Under the pieces are notes generated by a model. That model was not told the origin of the DNA and did no database searches. It saw only the letters and a program-made list of their open reading frames with translations. This document shows, in pieces, positions 55,184-62,864 of a stretch of 64,000 bases of DNA. Positions within the stretch are counted from its first letter, which is position 1. Each line of letters begins with the position of its first letter. Origin of the DNA: Bacteriovorax stolpii (GTDB lineage: Bacteria; Bdellovibrionota; Bacteriovoracia; Bacteriovoracales; Bacteriovoracaceae); assembly GCA_945883845.1 (NCBI GenBank), contig CAMCYI010000019.1:1-64000 (forward strand), in the 5' to 3' direction. Position numbers and translations under genes: made by a program.

Positions 55184-55849
55184 TTAAGAATCTTTGAAAG
55201 CGGCGATCACTGTCTGACCCGGAACAACTTTCTCACCCTCGAACACGAGGATATCACTGTGAATTGGTAGATAGATTATCAAAGTCCCACCAAAAGGATA
55301 ATACCCAAAACAAGCTGCGCCTCTTCCTCTGTCACCGGATTTCAGCCATATAGTTGGCCGTTTTCCGTACTTGCAGTCAATGAAGCGAAGGAGTGTTTTG
55401 ACCTGGTTCTTTGATGTCAGCGTAAGGTCGGTATGACTCACTTCATCGATTGGCCGATAGAAGGCCAGTCCGTCAGAGTCACGAGGAATCTTAACTCCCT
55501 TGTTGGCACGAAGGTAAGAGACCTCACCCGTAGTTGGCATGTAGAGACCTTTCTCCGCTATCGAAGAAATCGAAAGACGGACTTCATGATGCGGAAGGCG
55601 GTCTTCAAGGGTCGTGACATTCATGCGGACTGATTTTACTTCTCCGTGAGTTGGAGAAAGAAATATTTCGCCGTCATTTTTCAGCGTGTCTCTATAGGGA
55701 ATAAAAGACCTGCGGAAAGCCCAGAGAATGAAAAAAATCGCCACACCTATCACAATAAAAGACAAGATGTCCAGTTTCCAGAAACTCAATATCAAAGCAA
55801 AGATCAAAGCATAGGAAATTTCTGATGAAAGAAAAAAGAATTTTCTCAT
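55184..55849 (-). CDS. phosphatidylserine-decarboxylase-like protein lacking the autocleavage triad
   Basis: 221 residues: a membrane-anchoring N-terminus (about 12-45) and a PSD fold that aligns along its full length with short PSD proenzymes. Active PSDs have the pattern SPADG, DVH, FGSR. Here these positions read SPTHG, EKG and FGGT, so the triad Asp, His and Ser are replaced and the FGS cleavage site is lost. It therefore probably cannot form the pyruvoyl group. Placed between tsaB (ATGA overlap) and pssA (10-bp gap), as an active psd would be. It may be an inactive paralogue with another role in phosphatidylserine handling. Confidence 0.65.
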   Translation of the reverse strand: MRKFFFLSSEISYALIFALILSFWKLDILSFIVIGVAIFFILWAFRRSFIPYRDTLKNDGEIFLSPTHGEVKSVRMNVTTLEDRLPHHEVRLSISSIAEKGLYMPTTGEVSYLRANKGVKIPRDSDGLAFYRPIDEVSHTDLTLTSKNQVKTLLRFIDCKYGKRPTIWLKSGDRGRGAACFGYYPFGGTLIIYLPIHSDILVFEGEKVVPGQTVIAAFKDS

Positions 55850-56466
55850 GGATTGGCCTTGAACTCATCTTCAGGTGGCCGGAAGTAAAATGATTCACGG
55901 AAAAGCTTTTTATCTATCACTTTACTGAGGACCAACTCACCATGAGACTTAAGAAGATCTGTCGTCATCACGCATTCAGGTAACATCTCTTTTGAAAACT
56001 CGTCCAGTGATTCCAGCGAATGAATATAGATCTGCTTAATTGTAGCTAATTTCTCAGCAAGATCTTTCGTGGCGATCATCTCATTTTTCTGAACACCCTT
56101 GGCCCATGAATGAAGAAAGTATTCTCCACGATAAGCCTTTGTAAGGAAGCAGCCTTCAGCAACATCCAGCAAGCATGGTATTTCGTAGCTATAAAATGAA
56201 TAGTGAGGAACTTCAAAGAACTTAAAGACATCGCAGAAGCCCTCTGTGAGACGTAAGCCCGTGTAAAATCCTGGTCCCGCTATACTGACAATTTGAGCAA
56301 GTGAGCGTGGATCGATGTTGTACTCCTGAAGCAGGTTATATACTTCAGGTTGTAAGATAGAAGATGATTTTTTACCAGGATACGTTTTAAGTTGCGTCCA
56401 CTGAGCGTTGGCTTTCAACAAACCCAACGTCACATTGTAACTAGTGTCGATGAACAGCGTGCTCAA
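55846..56466 (-). CDS. tsaB: tRNA threonylcarbamoyladenosine biosynthesis protein TsaB
   Basis: 206 residues with ASKHA-fold start FIDTSYNVTLGLL and the TsaB signature AGPGFYTGLRLTEG (about 64-77). The protein ends shortly after the fold, as in other short TsaB forms. It scaffolds TsaD for threonylcarbamoyl transfer to tRNA A37. Sequence identity with well-known TsaB proteins looks low in the second half, so confidence is high but not absolute. Confidence 0.85.
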   Translation of the reverse strand: MSTLFIDTSYNVTLGLLKANAQWTQLKTYPGKKSSSILQPEVYNLLQEYNIDPRSLAQIVSIAGPGFYTGLRLTEGFCDVFKFFEVPHYSFYSYEIPCLLDVAEGCFLTKAYRGEYFLHSWAKGVQKNEMIATKDLAEKLATIKQIYIHSLESLDEFSKEMLPECVMTTDLLKSHGELVLSKVIDKKLFRESFYFRPPEDEFKANP

Positions 56467-56469
56467 TGC

Positions 56470-58020
56470 TTAAAAGAGTCTGGTGATGTCGTTAAACAGA
56501 GCCACAAAAATCAGGAAGAAGAGTACAGATACTCCCAGTTTTTGCGCGATTTCCAGCTTTCTTCTGGAAAGCGGCCCACCATTAAATGCTTCAAAGACCA
56601 GGAACATAATATGTCCTCCATCCAGTACAGGAATGGGAAACAAGTTAATCACTCCAAGGTTAATCGAAATGATGGCCATGAGTCTAAAGAACATTGAGAG
56701 ACTAATATTGAACGAATCAGAAGCCACCTTACCAATCGCAAGCGGGCCACCTATGTTGTTCAGAGAAACTTCTCTTGTAATGAGCTTTTTATAACCACTG
56801 AAAGTTTTAACAATACCATCCCAGGTACGGACAAACGCAGTCACAATCGCTGATCCGATTGAATCGGCTTTCGCTACAACTAATTTGGGCTGGAGATATT
56901 CAACAGAGCTTTCAACTCCGATGATACGGATCTTTTTCTTTTCTATCTCTTTAGATTCAGGAACGAGTGATTTTGCAGCAGCAACTCCACGGGAAAGGAT
57001 ACCAACAGTAACAGCTTTCCCTTCAGCAAGATCCTGAAGTCCAACTCTGAGCTCTTCAAAGTTGACCAAAGATTTTCCATCAATAGAAACAATGATGTCA
57101 TCTTTACGAAGCCCGGCCTTGTCTGCAGGAGAGCCCATGACAACATTCTTCACCGACAGGTCTATAGGATAGAATTCCATCTTCGTCAAAAATGGCACCA
57201 GTGCCTGCGTACTATCTGTTGCGATTTCCAGTTCTGACTGAACATCAAGAACGATTTTATCGCCATCCATTTTGAACGGATAGAGATACCCCTTGCCTTT
57301 AAAATGAGACTGGATTTCCTCGAGGGACTGTTCAGGATTTACAATTTTAGGAGTAAGCGTGAAATAATACTGCGTTCCTTTAGGATTGATAAAAATAGGT
57401 TTCTTCATCGCAGAAACAACACTGACAAACTCATTGATAAATGGCTCGAGATCCATGTCGACCGAAAGATTGAGAGTTTCACTAAGTCTGCGTACACTGA
57501 CTTTTTCAACACGCGATTCAGTAATATTGAAATCATCAAAGCTCAGGATTTTTTCATCGTTAATTTTAACGAGAACATCACCAGTACGAATCCCTTTTTG
57601 ATAAAGGATCGATTTCTCAGAAACAATTCCGACTTTCGTTTCAGGAACTTTCTCCCCACCTGCAAGAAGACCTACGTAAAGGCAGTAAGCCAGTAGCATG
57701 TTCGCCAGAGGACCACCGAATACGATCCAAAACCGTGCCCATTTACTCTTATGGTTAAAAGCTACCGCCTTCTCTTCAGGAGTTAACTGGGCCTGGGAGA
57801 AAGGATCATCGCCGAACATCTTAACGTACCCACCAAGTGGAATAAGAGAAATAGCGTATTCAGTTCCGCCGCGGACAATTTTAAAGATTTTTGGGCCAAA
57901 ACCGATTGAGAAGACTTCAACTTTAACGCCGAAAAAACGAGCGAAGAAGAAGTGACCTAATTCATGAAAGAATATAAGTGGGCCGAGGAAAACTACAAAT
58001 ATAAGAATCTTTTCCAGCAT
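56470..58020 (-). CDS. rseP: RseP-type site-2 intramembrane metalloprotease
   Basis: 516 residues. HExxH zinc motif HELGHFFFARFFG (about 20-32), a GFGPKIF segment, a PDZ region with a second PDZ-like copy (about 100-180 and 285-350), and the third ligand motif NLFPIPVLDGGHIM near the C-terminus. It cleaves anti-sigma factors in the membrane in characterised systems. It follows cdsA; the dxr gene usually found between them is missing here. Confidence 0.94.
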   Translation of the reverse strand: MLEKILIFVVFLGPLIFFHELGHFFFARFFGVKVEVFSIGFGPKIFKIVRGGTEYAISLIPLGGYVKMFGDDPFSQAQLTPEEKAVAFNHKSKWARFWIVFGGPLANMLLAYCLYVGLLAGGEKVPETKVGIVSEKSILYQKGIRTGDVLVKINDEKILSFDDFNITESRVEKVSVRRLSETLNLSVDMDLEPFINEFVSVVSAMKKPIFINPKGTQYYFTLTPKIVNPEQSLEEIQSHFKGKGYLYPFKMDGDKIVLDVQSELEIATDSTQALVPFLTKMEFYPIDLSVKNVVMGSPADKAGLRKDDIIVSIDGKSLVNFEELRVGLQDLAEGKAVTVGILSRGVAAAKSLVPESKEIEKKKIRIIGVESSVEYLQPKLVVAKADSIGSAIVTAFVRTWDGIVKTFSGYKKLITREVSLNNIGGPLAIGKVASDSFNISLSMFFRLMAIISINLGVINLFPIPVLDGGHIMFLVFEAFNGGPLSRRKLEIAQKLGVSVLFFLIFVALFNDITRLF

Positions 58021-58030
58021 AAAAACCTTT

Positions 58031-58852
58031 TCAGTGAAAAGTTGCCATCAAATAGAAAGAATAAAATGGCGAAACAAATAAGAGGCTATCTATCCTATCG
58101 TATACCCCACCATGCCCCGGGATCAATGAAGAGCTGTCTTTGATATCAAATTGTCTTTTGAGCTTGGATTGAGCTAGATCTCCAATCTGAGAACAACAGG
58201 CAACTAAGATGAAAAATAGAACAGTTAGCGGTGTGACTTTATCGACAAAGGCATTCCAGAAAAGCGAAGTCAGAAGGACCGAGCAAAATACTCCCCCAAT
58301 CAGACCTTCAATCGTCTTCTTCGGACTGACGGCTTCCCAGAGTTTATGCTTCCCGAATTTTTTGCCGGAAAAATAAGCAGCAGTATCCACCATAAAATTC
58401 AGAAGCATGAGTCCTATGAAAAGTGTACGCCAGTTTTCAAAATGGACTATGTAACTAAGACACAATAATGGAATAAGAACAAAGAAACTTGCAAGCCATG
58501 AAGTCATGCGAAAAATCTGGAGGAGAGAATCAGATTTCTTATAAACCAGAAATAGATAACTCATGAGCAGGATATTCAAAAGAATTCCTGCTGAGATCCA
58601 GAAGCTGAAAGACGACTCACTGATCTGGTAAAAGTTGAAGAAATAGAAGCCTATACAAAAAATACTTTGTGCAAGAATGTAACGTTTTGAAGTGCGGGAC
58701 TGATCGTAAAAATTCGTAATAATTTCATCTATCACGAGAGGGCCAAGCAAACCAATCACGACCAGAGTTGCCTGTGGGCCATGCCAGATGCAAAAACCCA
58801 GAACGATGACCATTCCTAAACCCGACAGAATTCTCATTACTGTATTAGACAT
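58031..58852 (-). CDS. cdsA: phosphatidate cytidylyltransferase
   Basis: 273 residues with about eight membrane helices and the C-terminal CdsA signature SKLKRQFDIKDSSSLIPGHG followed by GVYDRIDSLL. It makes CDP-diacylglycerol, the substrate of PssA in the same cluster. The start overlaps the uppS stop by 8 bp, so the two are coupled. Confidence 0.94.
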   Translation of the reverse strand: MSNTVMRILSGLGMVIVLGFCIWHGPQATLVVIGLLGPLVIDEIITNFYDQSRTSKRYILAQSIFCIGFYFFNFYQISESSFSFWISAGILLNILLMSYLFLVYKKSDSLLQIFRMTSWLASFFVLIPLLCLSYIVHFENWRTLFIGLMLLNFMVDTAAYFSGKKFGKHKLWEAVSPKKTIEGLIGGVFCSVLLTSLFWNAFVDKVTPLTVLFFILVACCSQIGDLAQSKLKRQFDIKDSSSLIPGHGGVYDRIDSLLFVSPFYSFYLMATFH

Positions 58853-59612
58853 GATGTAATGTCCCTTGCGAGAAAATAGATCTGTTTTTTTCTGCCTGAC
58901 TCAAAGTCTGCTTTAAGGCAACCCGTGAGCTGGTTGCACCAAATCTTCTTTCACGACCTGAAACGTTATCAATAATTTTCCTAAATTCCTCCGGAGTAAA
59001 ATCCGGCCATGAAGTCGGAGTAAAAAACAACTCGGCGTAAGCAGCCTGCCAGAGCATGAAGTTGGAAATTCTTTGCTCGCCACCAGTGCGGATCATAAGA
59101 TCAACATCACCGCTTTCAGGACGGTACATGCTCCGTGCAAGATCTTCTTCGCTGATCAGTTTATCTGGGTTTTCAATCTGTAATGAATTTATAGCGCGGA
59201 CAATCTCAGCTCTTCCACCGTAATTAAAAGCAAAAGTAAGAAGAAGACCTGTTGCATTCCTGGTCGTTTTCTCAACTTCTTCAATCAACTCAATTGTATC
59301 AGCTGGCAGACTGCGAATATCACCAATAACTTTAAACTTAACGTTGTTTGCAAGTAGCCGGTCTTTTTCTTTAACAAGAAACTTTTTTAAAAGCTTAAAG
59401 AGGGTTGATACTTCCTCAAGGGGGCGGCTCCAGTTTTCTGTTGAGAACGCATAGAGAGTCAGAGCACGAATACCGAGATCATCAGCGGACTGAACGATAT
59501 CTGAAACAACTCCAGAGCCTCTTACATGACCCCAGATGCGTGGTCGCAACCGACGGTTTGCCCAACGTCCATTTCCATCCATAATGATAGCGACATGTTT
59601 AAGATTAGACAT
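58845..59612 (-). CDS. uppS: isoprenyl transferase (undecaprenyl diphosphate synthase)
   Basis: About 255 residues from ATG 59612 (MSNLKHVAIIMDGNGRWA), which sits 1 nt after the frr stop; an earlier in-frame start at 59720 would overlap frr throughout. The catalytic MDGNGRW, the HVRGSG region and RTGGEQRISNF are all present. It condenses isopentenyl diphosphate to the C55 carrier lipid for peptidoglycan synthesis. No Shine-Dalgarno, so translation probably relies on coupling to frr. Confidence 0.94.
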   Translation of the reverse strand: MSNLKHVAIIMDGNGRWANRRLRPRIWGHVRGSGVVSDIVQSADDLGIRALTLYAFSTENWSRPLEEVSTLFKLLKKFLVKEKDRLLANNVKFKVIGDIRSLPADTIELIEEVEKTTRNATGLLLTFAFNYGGRAEIVRAINSLQIENPDKLISEEDLARSMYRPESGDVDLMIRTGGEQRISNFMLWQAAYAELFFTPTSWPDFTPEEFRKIIDNVSGRERRFGATSSRVALKQTLSQAEKNRSIFSQGTLHHV

Positions 59613-59613
59613 A

Positions 59614-60171
59614 TTAGACTGTAAGAAGTTCTTTCTCTTTAGCTTCAACAACTTTATCCACTTCCTTGATATAGTTGTCGGTGATCTTCTGGATTTCTTC
59701 CTGGATCTTTTTAGATTCATCTTCTGAAACTTTTTTATCTTTCTCAGAAGCTTTTACTTTATCGTTCTGTTCGCGACGGACGTTACGAATCTGAACTTTG
59801 GCATCTTCCCCCATCTTCTTAACGTCTTTCACGAAAGCCTTACGCTTATCTTCAGTGAGAGCAGGAAATTGAATGCGAATGAAGTTACCATCATTACCAG
59901 GAGTTAATCCGATGTTTGCTGCGAGGATTGCTTTTTCGATAACAGGAATTTGCGTCTTATCAAATGGCTGAATCTGAAGCAGGCGAGCTTCAGGAGTAGA
60001 AACCTGACCCATGTTTTTAATCGGAGTAGATGAACCATAGTAATCAGCTGTGATGCCATCAAGGACCGCAGCTGTTGCACGGCCAGTTCTCACTTTACCC
60101 ATTTGAGTATGAAGAGATTTAACCGCTTTGTTCATTTGCTCATCGAGAATCGGCTTAATTACATTCATCAT
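59614..60171 (-). CDS. frr: ribosome recycling factor
   Basis: 185 residues: a helical first half with MGKVRTGRA, a central domain (residues about 31-105), and the C-terminal helices with VKKMGEDAKVQIRNVRR. Length matches the family. It splits post-termination ribosomes with EF-G. Five nucleotides after pyrH and directly before uppS, the usual order. Confidence 0.96.
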   Translation of the reverse strand: MMNVIKPILDEQMNKAVKSLHTQMGKVRTGRATAAVLDGITADYYGSSTPIKNMGQVSTPEARLLQIQPFDKTQIPVIEKAILAANIGLTPGNDGNFIRIQFPALTEDKRKAFVKDVKKMGEDAKVQIRNVRREQNDKVKASEKDKKVSEDESKKIQEEIQKITDNYIKEVDKVVEAKEKELLTV

Positions 60172-60175
60172 ATAT

Positions 60176-60895
60176 CTATCCTTTGGCTTTTTTAGTCACG
60201 AGAGTTCCGACAGCCTGCCCATTCACCACTTTCGCGATGTTGCCTTCTTCAAACATATTAAAGACGACGATATCCATGTCATTATCCATGCACAGAGTGA
60301 TCGCTGTCGAATCCATAACTTTAATTTCTTTATTTAAAACTTCAATGTACGTGAGTCTGTCGAATTTAACAGCGTCTTTGAATTTCATAGGATCTTTATC
60401 GTAGATTCCATCAACTTTCGTTGCTTTCATAATGAGATCAGCGTTGATCTCATTCGCACGAAGAGCTGCAGTTGTATCTGTAGTGAAATACGGGTTACCC
60501 GTACCAGCAGCAAAAATAACAACACGCTTTTTTTCAAGGTGGCGAACAGCACGACGACGAATGTACGGCTCTGCAATTTCCTGCATCGCAATCGCTGAAA
60601 CAACACGTGTGTAAACACCATGACGTTCAATTGAATCCTGAAGTGCAAGTGAGTTAATCACAGTTGCCATCATGCCCATGTAATCCGAAGTTGCACGATC
60701 CATTCCCGCAGTGGCACCGGCCACGCCACGATGAATGTTTCCGCCGCCAACGACAATCGCGATTTCGCATCCGGTTTTATGAAGAGCTACAATTTCCGAA
60801 CTGACCTTATTGAGAATTTCTCCAGAGATTCCGTTACCCTGATCTCCAGCGAGAGCTTCTCCGGAAAGTTTAATAAGGACTCGATTGTATTTCAT
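60176..60895 (-). CDS. pyrH: UMP kinase
   Basis: 239 residues of the amino acid kinase fold. Motifs are KLSGEAL (about 9-15), GGGNIHRG (about 50-57), [15 protein letters not shown], and a C-terminal region with [17 protein letters not shown]. It phosphorylates UMP with ATP. The gene follows tsf after a terminator-like hairpin, so it may also have its own promoter. Confidence 0.96.
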   Translation of the reverse strand: MKYNRVLIKLSGEALAGDQGNGISGEILNKVSSEIVALHKTGCEIAIVVGGGNIHRGVAGATAGMDRATSDYMGMMATVINSLALQDSIERHGVYTRVVSAIAMQEIAEPYIRRRAVRHLEKKRVVIFAAGTGNPYFTTDTTAALRANEINADLIMKATKVDGIYDKDPMKFKDAVKFDRLTYIEVLNKEIKVMDSTAITLCMDNDMDIVVFNMFEEGNIAKVVNGQAVGTLVTKKAKG

Positions 60896-60910
60896 GAAAC
60901 CCTTTTAAAT

Positions 60911-60940
60911 TGAAAAGGGGACTACGAAGAGTCCCCTTAA
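60911..60940 (-). terminator. terminator hairpin between tsf and pyrH
   Basis: AAGGGGACT / AGTCCCCTT (60915-60923 with 60930-60938), followed on the minus strand by TTTTC. It begins 22 nt after the tsf stop and 20 nt before the pyrH start. Partial termination would lower expression of the downstream cluster compared with rpsB-tsf. Confidence 0.7.
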
Positions 60941-60960
60941 CATTAATAACTTTTTTCGGC

Positions 60961-61878
60961 TTAGTTATGCCCAGTCATCTTCGCAACTTCTTCAGCGAAG
61001 TTGTCTTCTTTCTTCTGAAGACCTTCCCCGAGGACGAGTTTTGTAAACTTCGTCACTTTGAGAGTTGCGCCTGCAGTTTTACCTACAGTCTCGATAAGTT
61101 TTGCAACCGTTGTGTCTGGATCTTTAACGAACGCTTGCTCGTAAAGACAAACATCTGATGCAAGCTTAGCGAGCTTACCTTTAACGATATTTGGGATCAT
61201 GGCTTCAGGCTTACCCTGCTCTTTTAATTGAGCAGCATAAACTTCAGCTTCTCGAGCTTTGAAAGACTCGTCAATTTCACTTCCAGAAAGGAACTGTGGA
61301 CTAGCAGCAGCTACGTGCATGCAAAGGTCTTTAGCGAGTTCTTTAACTGATTCATTTGATGAAACATCTTTATCAGATTCGAGAACAACGAGAACACCGA
61401 TTTTACCAGAGTGAACGTATGAACCTATAACACCATTACCAGTAAGTGTTACTGCTTCAACACGGCGGACATCAATCTTCTCTCCGATTTTGATCGTGAG
61501 TTCAGAAATCATGTCTTTCACAGTTGTACTTCCAACTTTAGCGGAAAGAAGAGCGTCTGGAGTAGTGATCTTTGATTCAAGAGCTGTTTTAGCAGTTGAA
61601 GTAACAAAGCTAACAAAGTCTGGAGACTTACTTGCAAAGTCTGTCTCAGAGTTAATTTCAACAACAACAGCTGATTTACCACTTACTGCTGCAGCAATCA
61701 TACCTTCAGTAGCAACGCGAGACTGCTTCTTAGCAGCTGCCGCGAGGCCTTTTGTACGAAGATAGTCGACAGCTTTCTGGAAATCGCCAGCAACTTCATC
61801 AAGAGCTTTTTTACAATCCATCATCCCTGCGCCAGTTTGCTCGCGGAGGTTTTTTACGTCTGTAGCTGAATATGCCAT
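60961..61878 (-). CDS. tsf: translation elongation factor Ts
   Basis: 305 residues: N-terminal UBA-like domain with NLREQTGAGMMDCKKAL, the TDF-containing core (about 60-140; NSETDFASKSPDF), and the C-terminal subdomain with VEAVTL and VLGEGLQKKEDN. It restores GTP on EF-Tu. Directly downstream of rpsB, as is standard. Confidence 0.97.
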   Translation of the reverse strand: MAYSATDVKNLREQTGAGMMDCKKALDEVAGDFQKAVDYLRTKGLAAAAKKQSRVATEGMIAAAVSGKSAVVVEINSETDFASKSPDFVSFVTSTAKTALESKITTPDALLSAKVGSTTVKDMISELTIKIGEKIDVRRVEAVTLTGNGVIGSYVHSGKIGVLVVLESDKDVSSNESVKELAKDLCMHVAAASPQFLSGSEIDESFKAREAEVYAAQLKEQGKPEAMIPNIVKGKLAKLASDVCLYEQAFVKDPDTTVAKLIETVGKTAGATLKVTKFTKLVLGEGLQKKEDNFAEEVAKMTGHN

Positions 61879-61902
61879 GGTCGGTATCCTTTAATTAAAA
61901 AA

Positions 61903-62694
61903 TTAAACTTCTTCGTCAGCACCTTTAAGATCGATGTCTTTTTCGTACTTAGCGAGAATTTCTTGCTCAAGAGCATTGTCACGGTTGTCATCAGATCCAT
62001 CTTCTTTACGAGCTTTTGCTCCGCCTTCAACGATGGCGCTTGAGAAGTAATCAAGGAAGAGAGTAATTGATTTAAGAGCATCGTCGTTACCAGGAACAAC
62101 ATACTCAACACCAGTAGGGTCACAGTTTGTATCTGTAACAGCAACAACAGGAATACCAAGAACGTTAGCTTCTTTAACTGCGATGTGCTCATTGTTTGGA
62201 TCGATAATGAAAATTGCTCCTGGGAGCTTTCTCATATTCTTGATACCACCCAAGTTTTTCTCAAGCTTAACAACTTCTTTCTCAATTTTAGATTGCTCTT
62301 TTTTAGTGAGAAGTTTGAAGTCACCGTTCTCTTTCATCTTTTCAACTTTACGAATTTTGTCGATCGAGAGAGCGATCGTTTTGTAGTTTGTGAGCATTCC
62401 GCCGAGCCAGCGAGATGTAACGTGGTAAGAGCCGCAAGATTCAGCAGTCTTCTTAACCATGTCAGCTGCTTGTCTTTTTGTTCCTACGAAAAGAACAGAC
62501 TTACCTTGCTGAGAAGTTTTCTTCAAAAACTCATAAGCTTTTTCAGCCATTGGAAGAGTCTGTTGAAGATCGATGATGTAAATGCCGTTACGTTCGCCGT
62601 AGACATACTTTTTCATCTTTGGATTCCACTTGTGTGTTTGGTGACCGAAGTGGGCGCCGGCCTCAAGCAATTGCTTGACAGAAATCTTAGACAT
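61903..62694 (-). CDS. rpsB: 30S ribosomal protein S2
   Basis: 263 residues: LLEAGAHFGHQTHKWNPKMK at the N-terminus, the S2 helical insertion at about 100-160, FIIDPNNEHIAVKEA and the C-terminal TNCDPTGVEYVVPGNDDA. The acidic C-terminal tail exceeds the E. coli protein slightly. AAGGAG precedes the ATG. The leader (see 62720-62795) is structured. Confidence 0.97.
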   Translation of the reverse strand: MSKISVKQLLEAGAHFGHQTHKWNPKMKKYVYGERNGIYIIDLQQTLPMAEKAYEFLKKTSQQGKSVLFVGTKRQAADMVKKTAESCGSYHVTSRWLGGMLTNYKTIALSIDKIRKVEKMKENGDFKLLTKKEQSKIEKEVVKLEKNLGGIKNMRKLPGAIFIIDPNNEHIAVKEANVLGIPVVAVTDTNCDPTGVEYVVPGNDDALKSITLFLDYFSSAIVEGGAKARKEDGSDDNRDNALEQEILAKYEKDIDLKGADEEV

Positions 62695-62719
62695 GAGAAC
62701 TCCTTGGAAGGTTATATCG

Positions 62720-62795
62720 AATCACTTTGTGCCATCACAACGATGGACCAACCAATTAAAGTGATTAGATTTCCTCACTCTTTTTAAGAGTGAGG
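62720..62795 (-). promoter_or_regulatory. structured leader of rpsB (candidate autoregulatory element)
   Basis: In the rpsB upstream region a 9-bp stem AATCACTTT / AAAGTGATT (62720-62728 with 62758-62766) encloses a second hairpin CCATC / GATGG (62732-62746). Further upstream on the minus strand lies a 10-bp stem CCTCACTCTT / AAGAGTGAGG (62773-62795). In E. coli S2 represses its own leader; the shapes here are compatible with such control but no direct match was made. The upper hairpin could instead be the terminator of ftsK. Confidence 0.45.
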
Positions 62796-62864
62796 ATTGT
62801 TAATTTTATGGTCTGAAGTATGTAACATGAGGGGACGGTTAGAGCAAGATTTTTGAGAGTGAAA

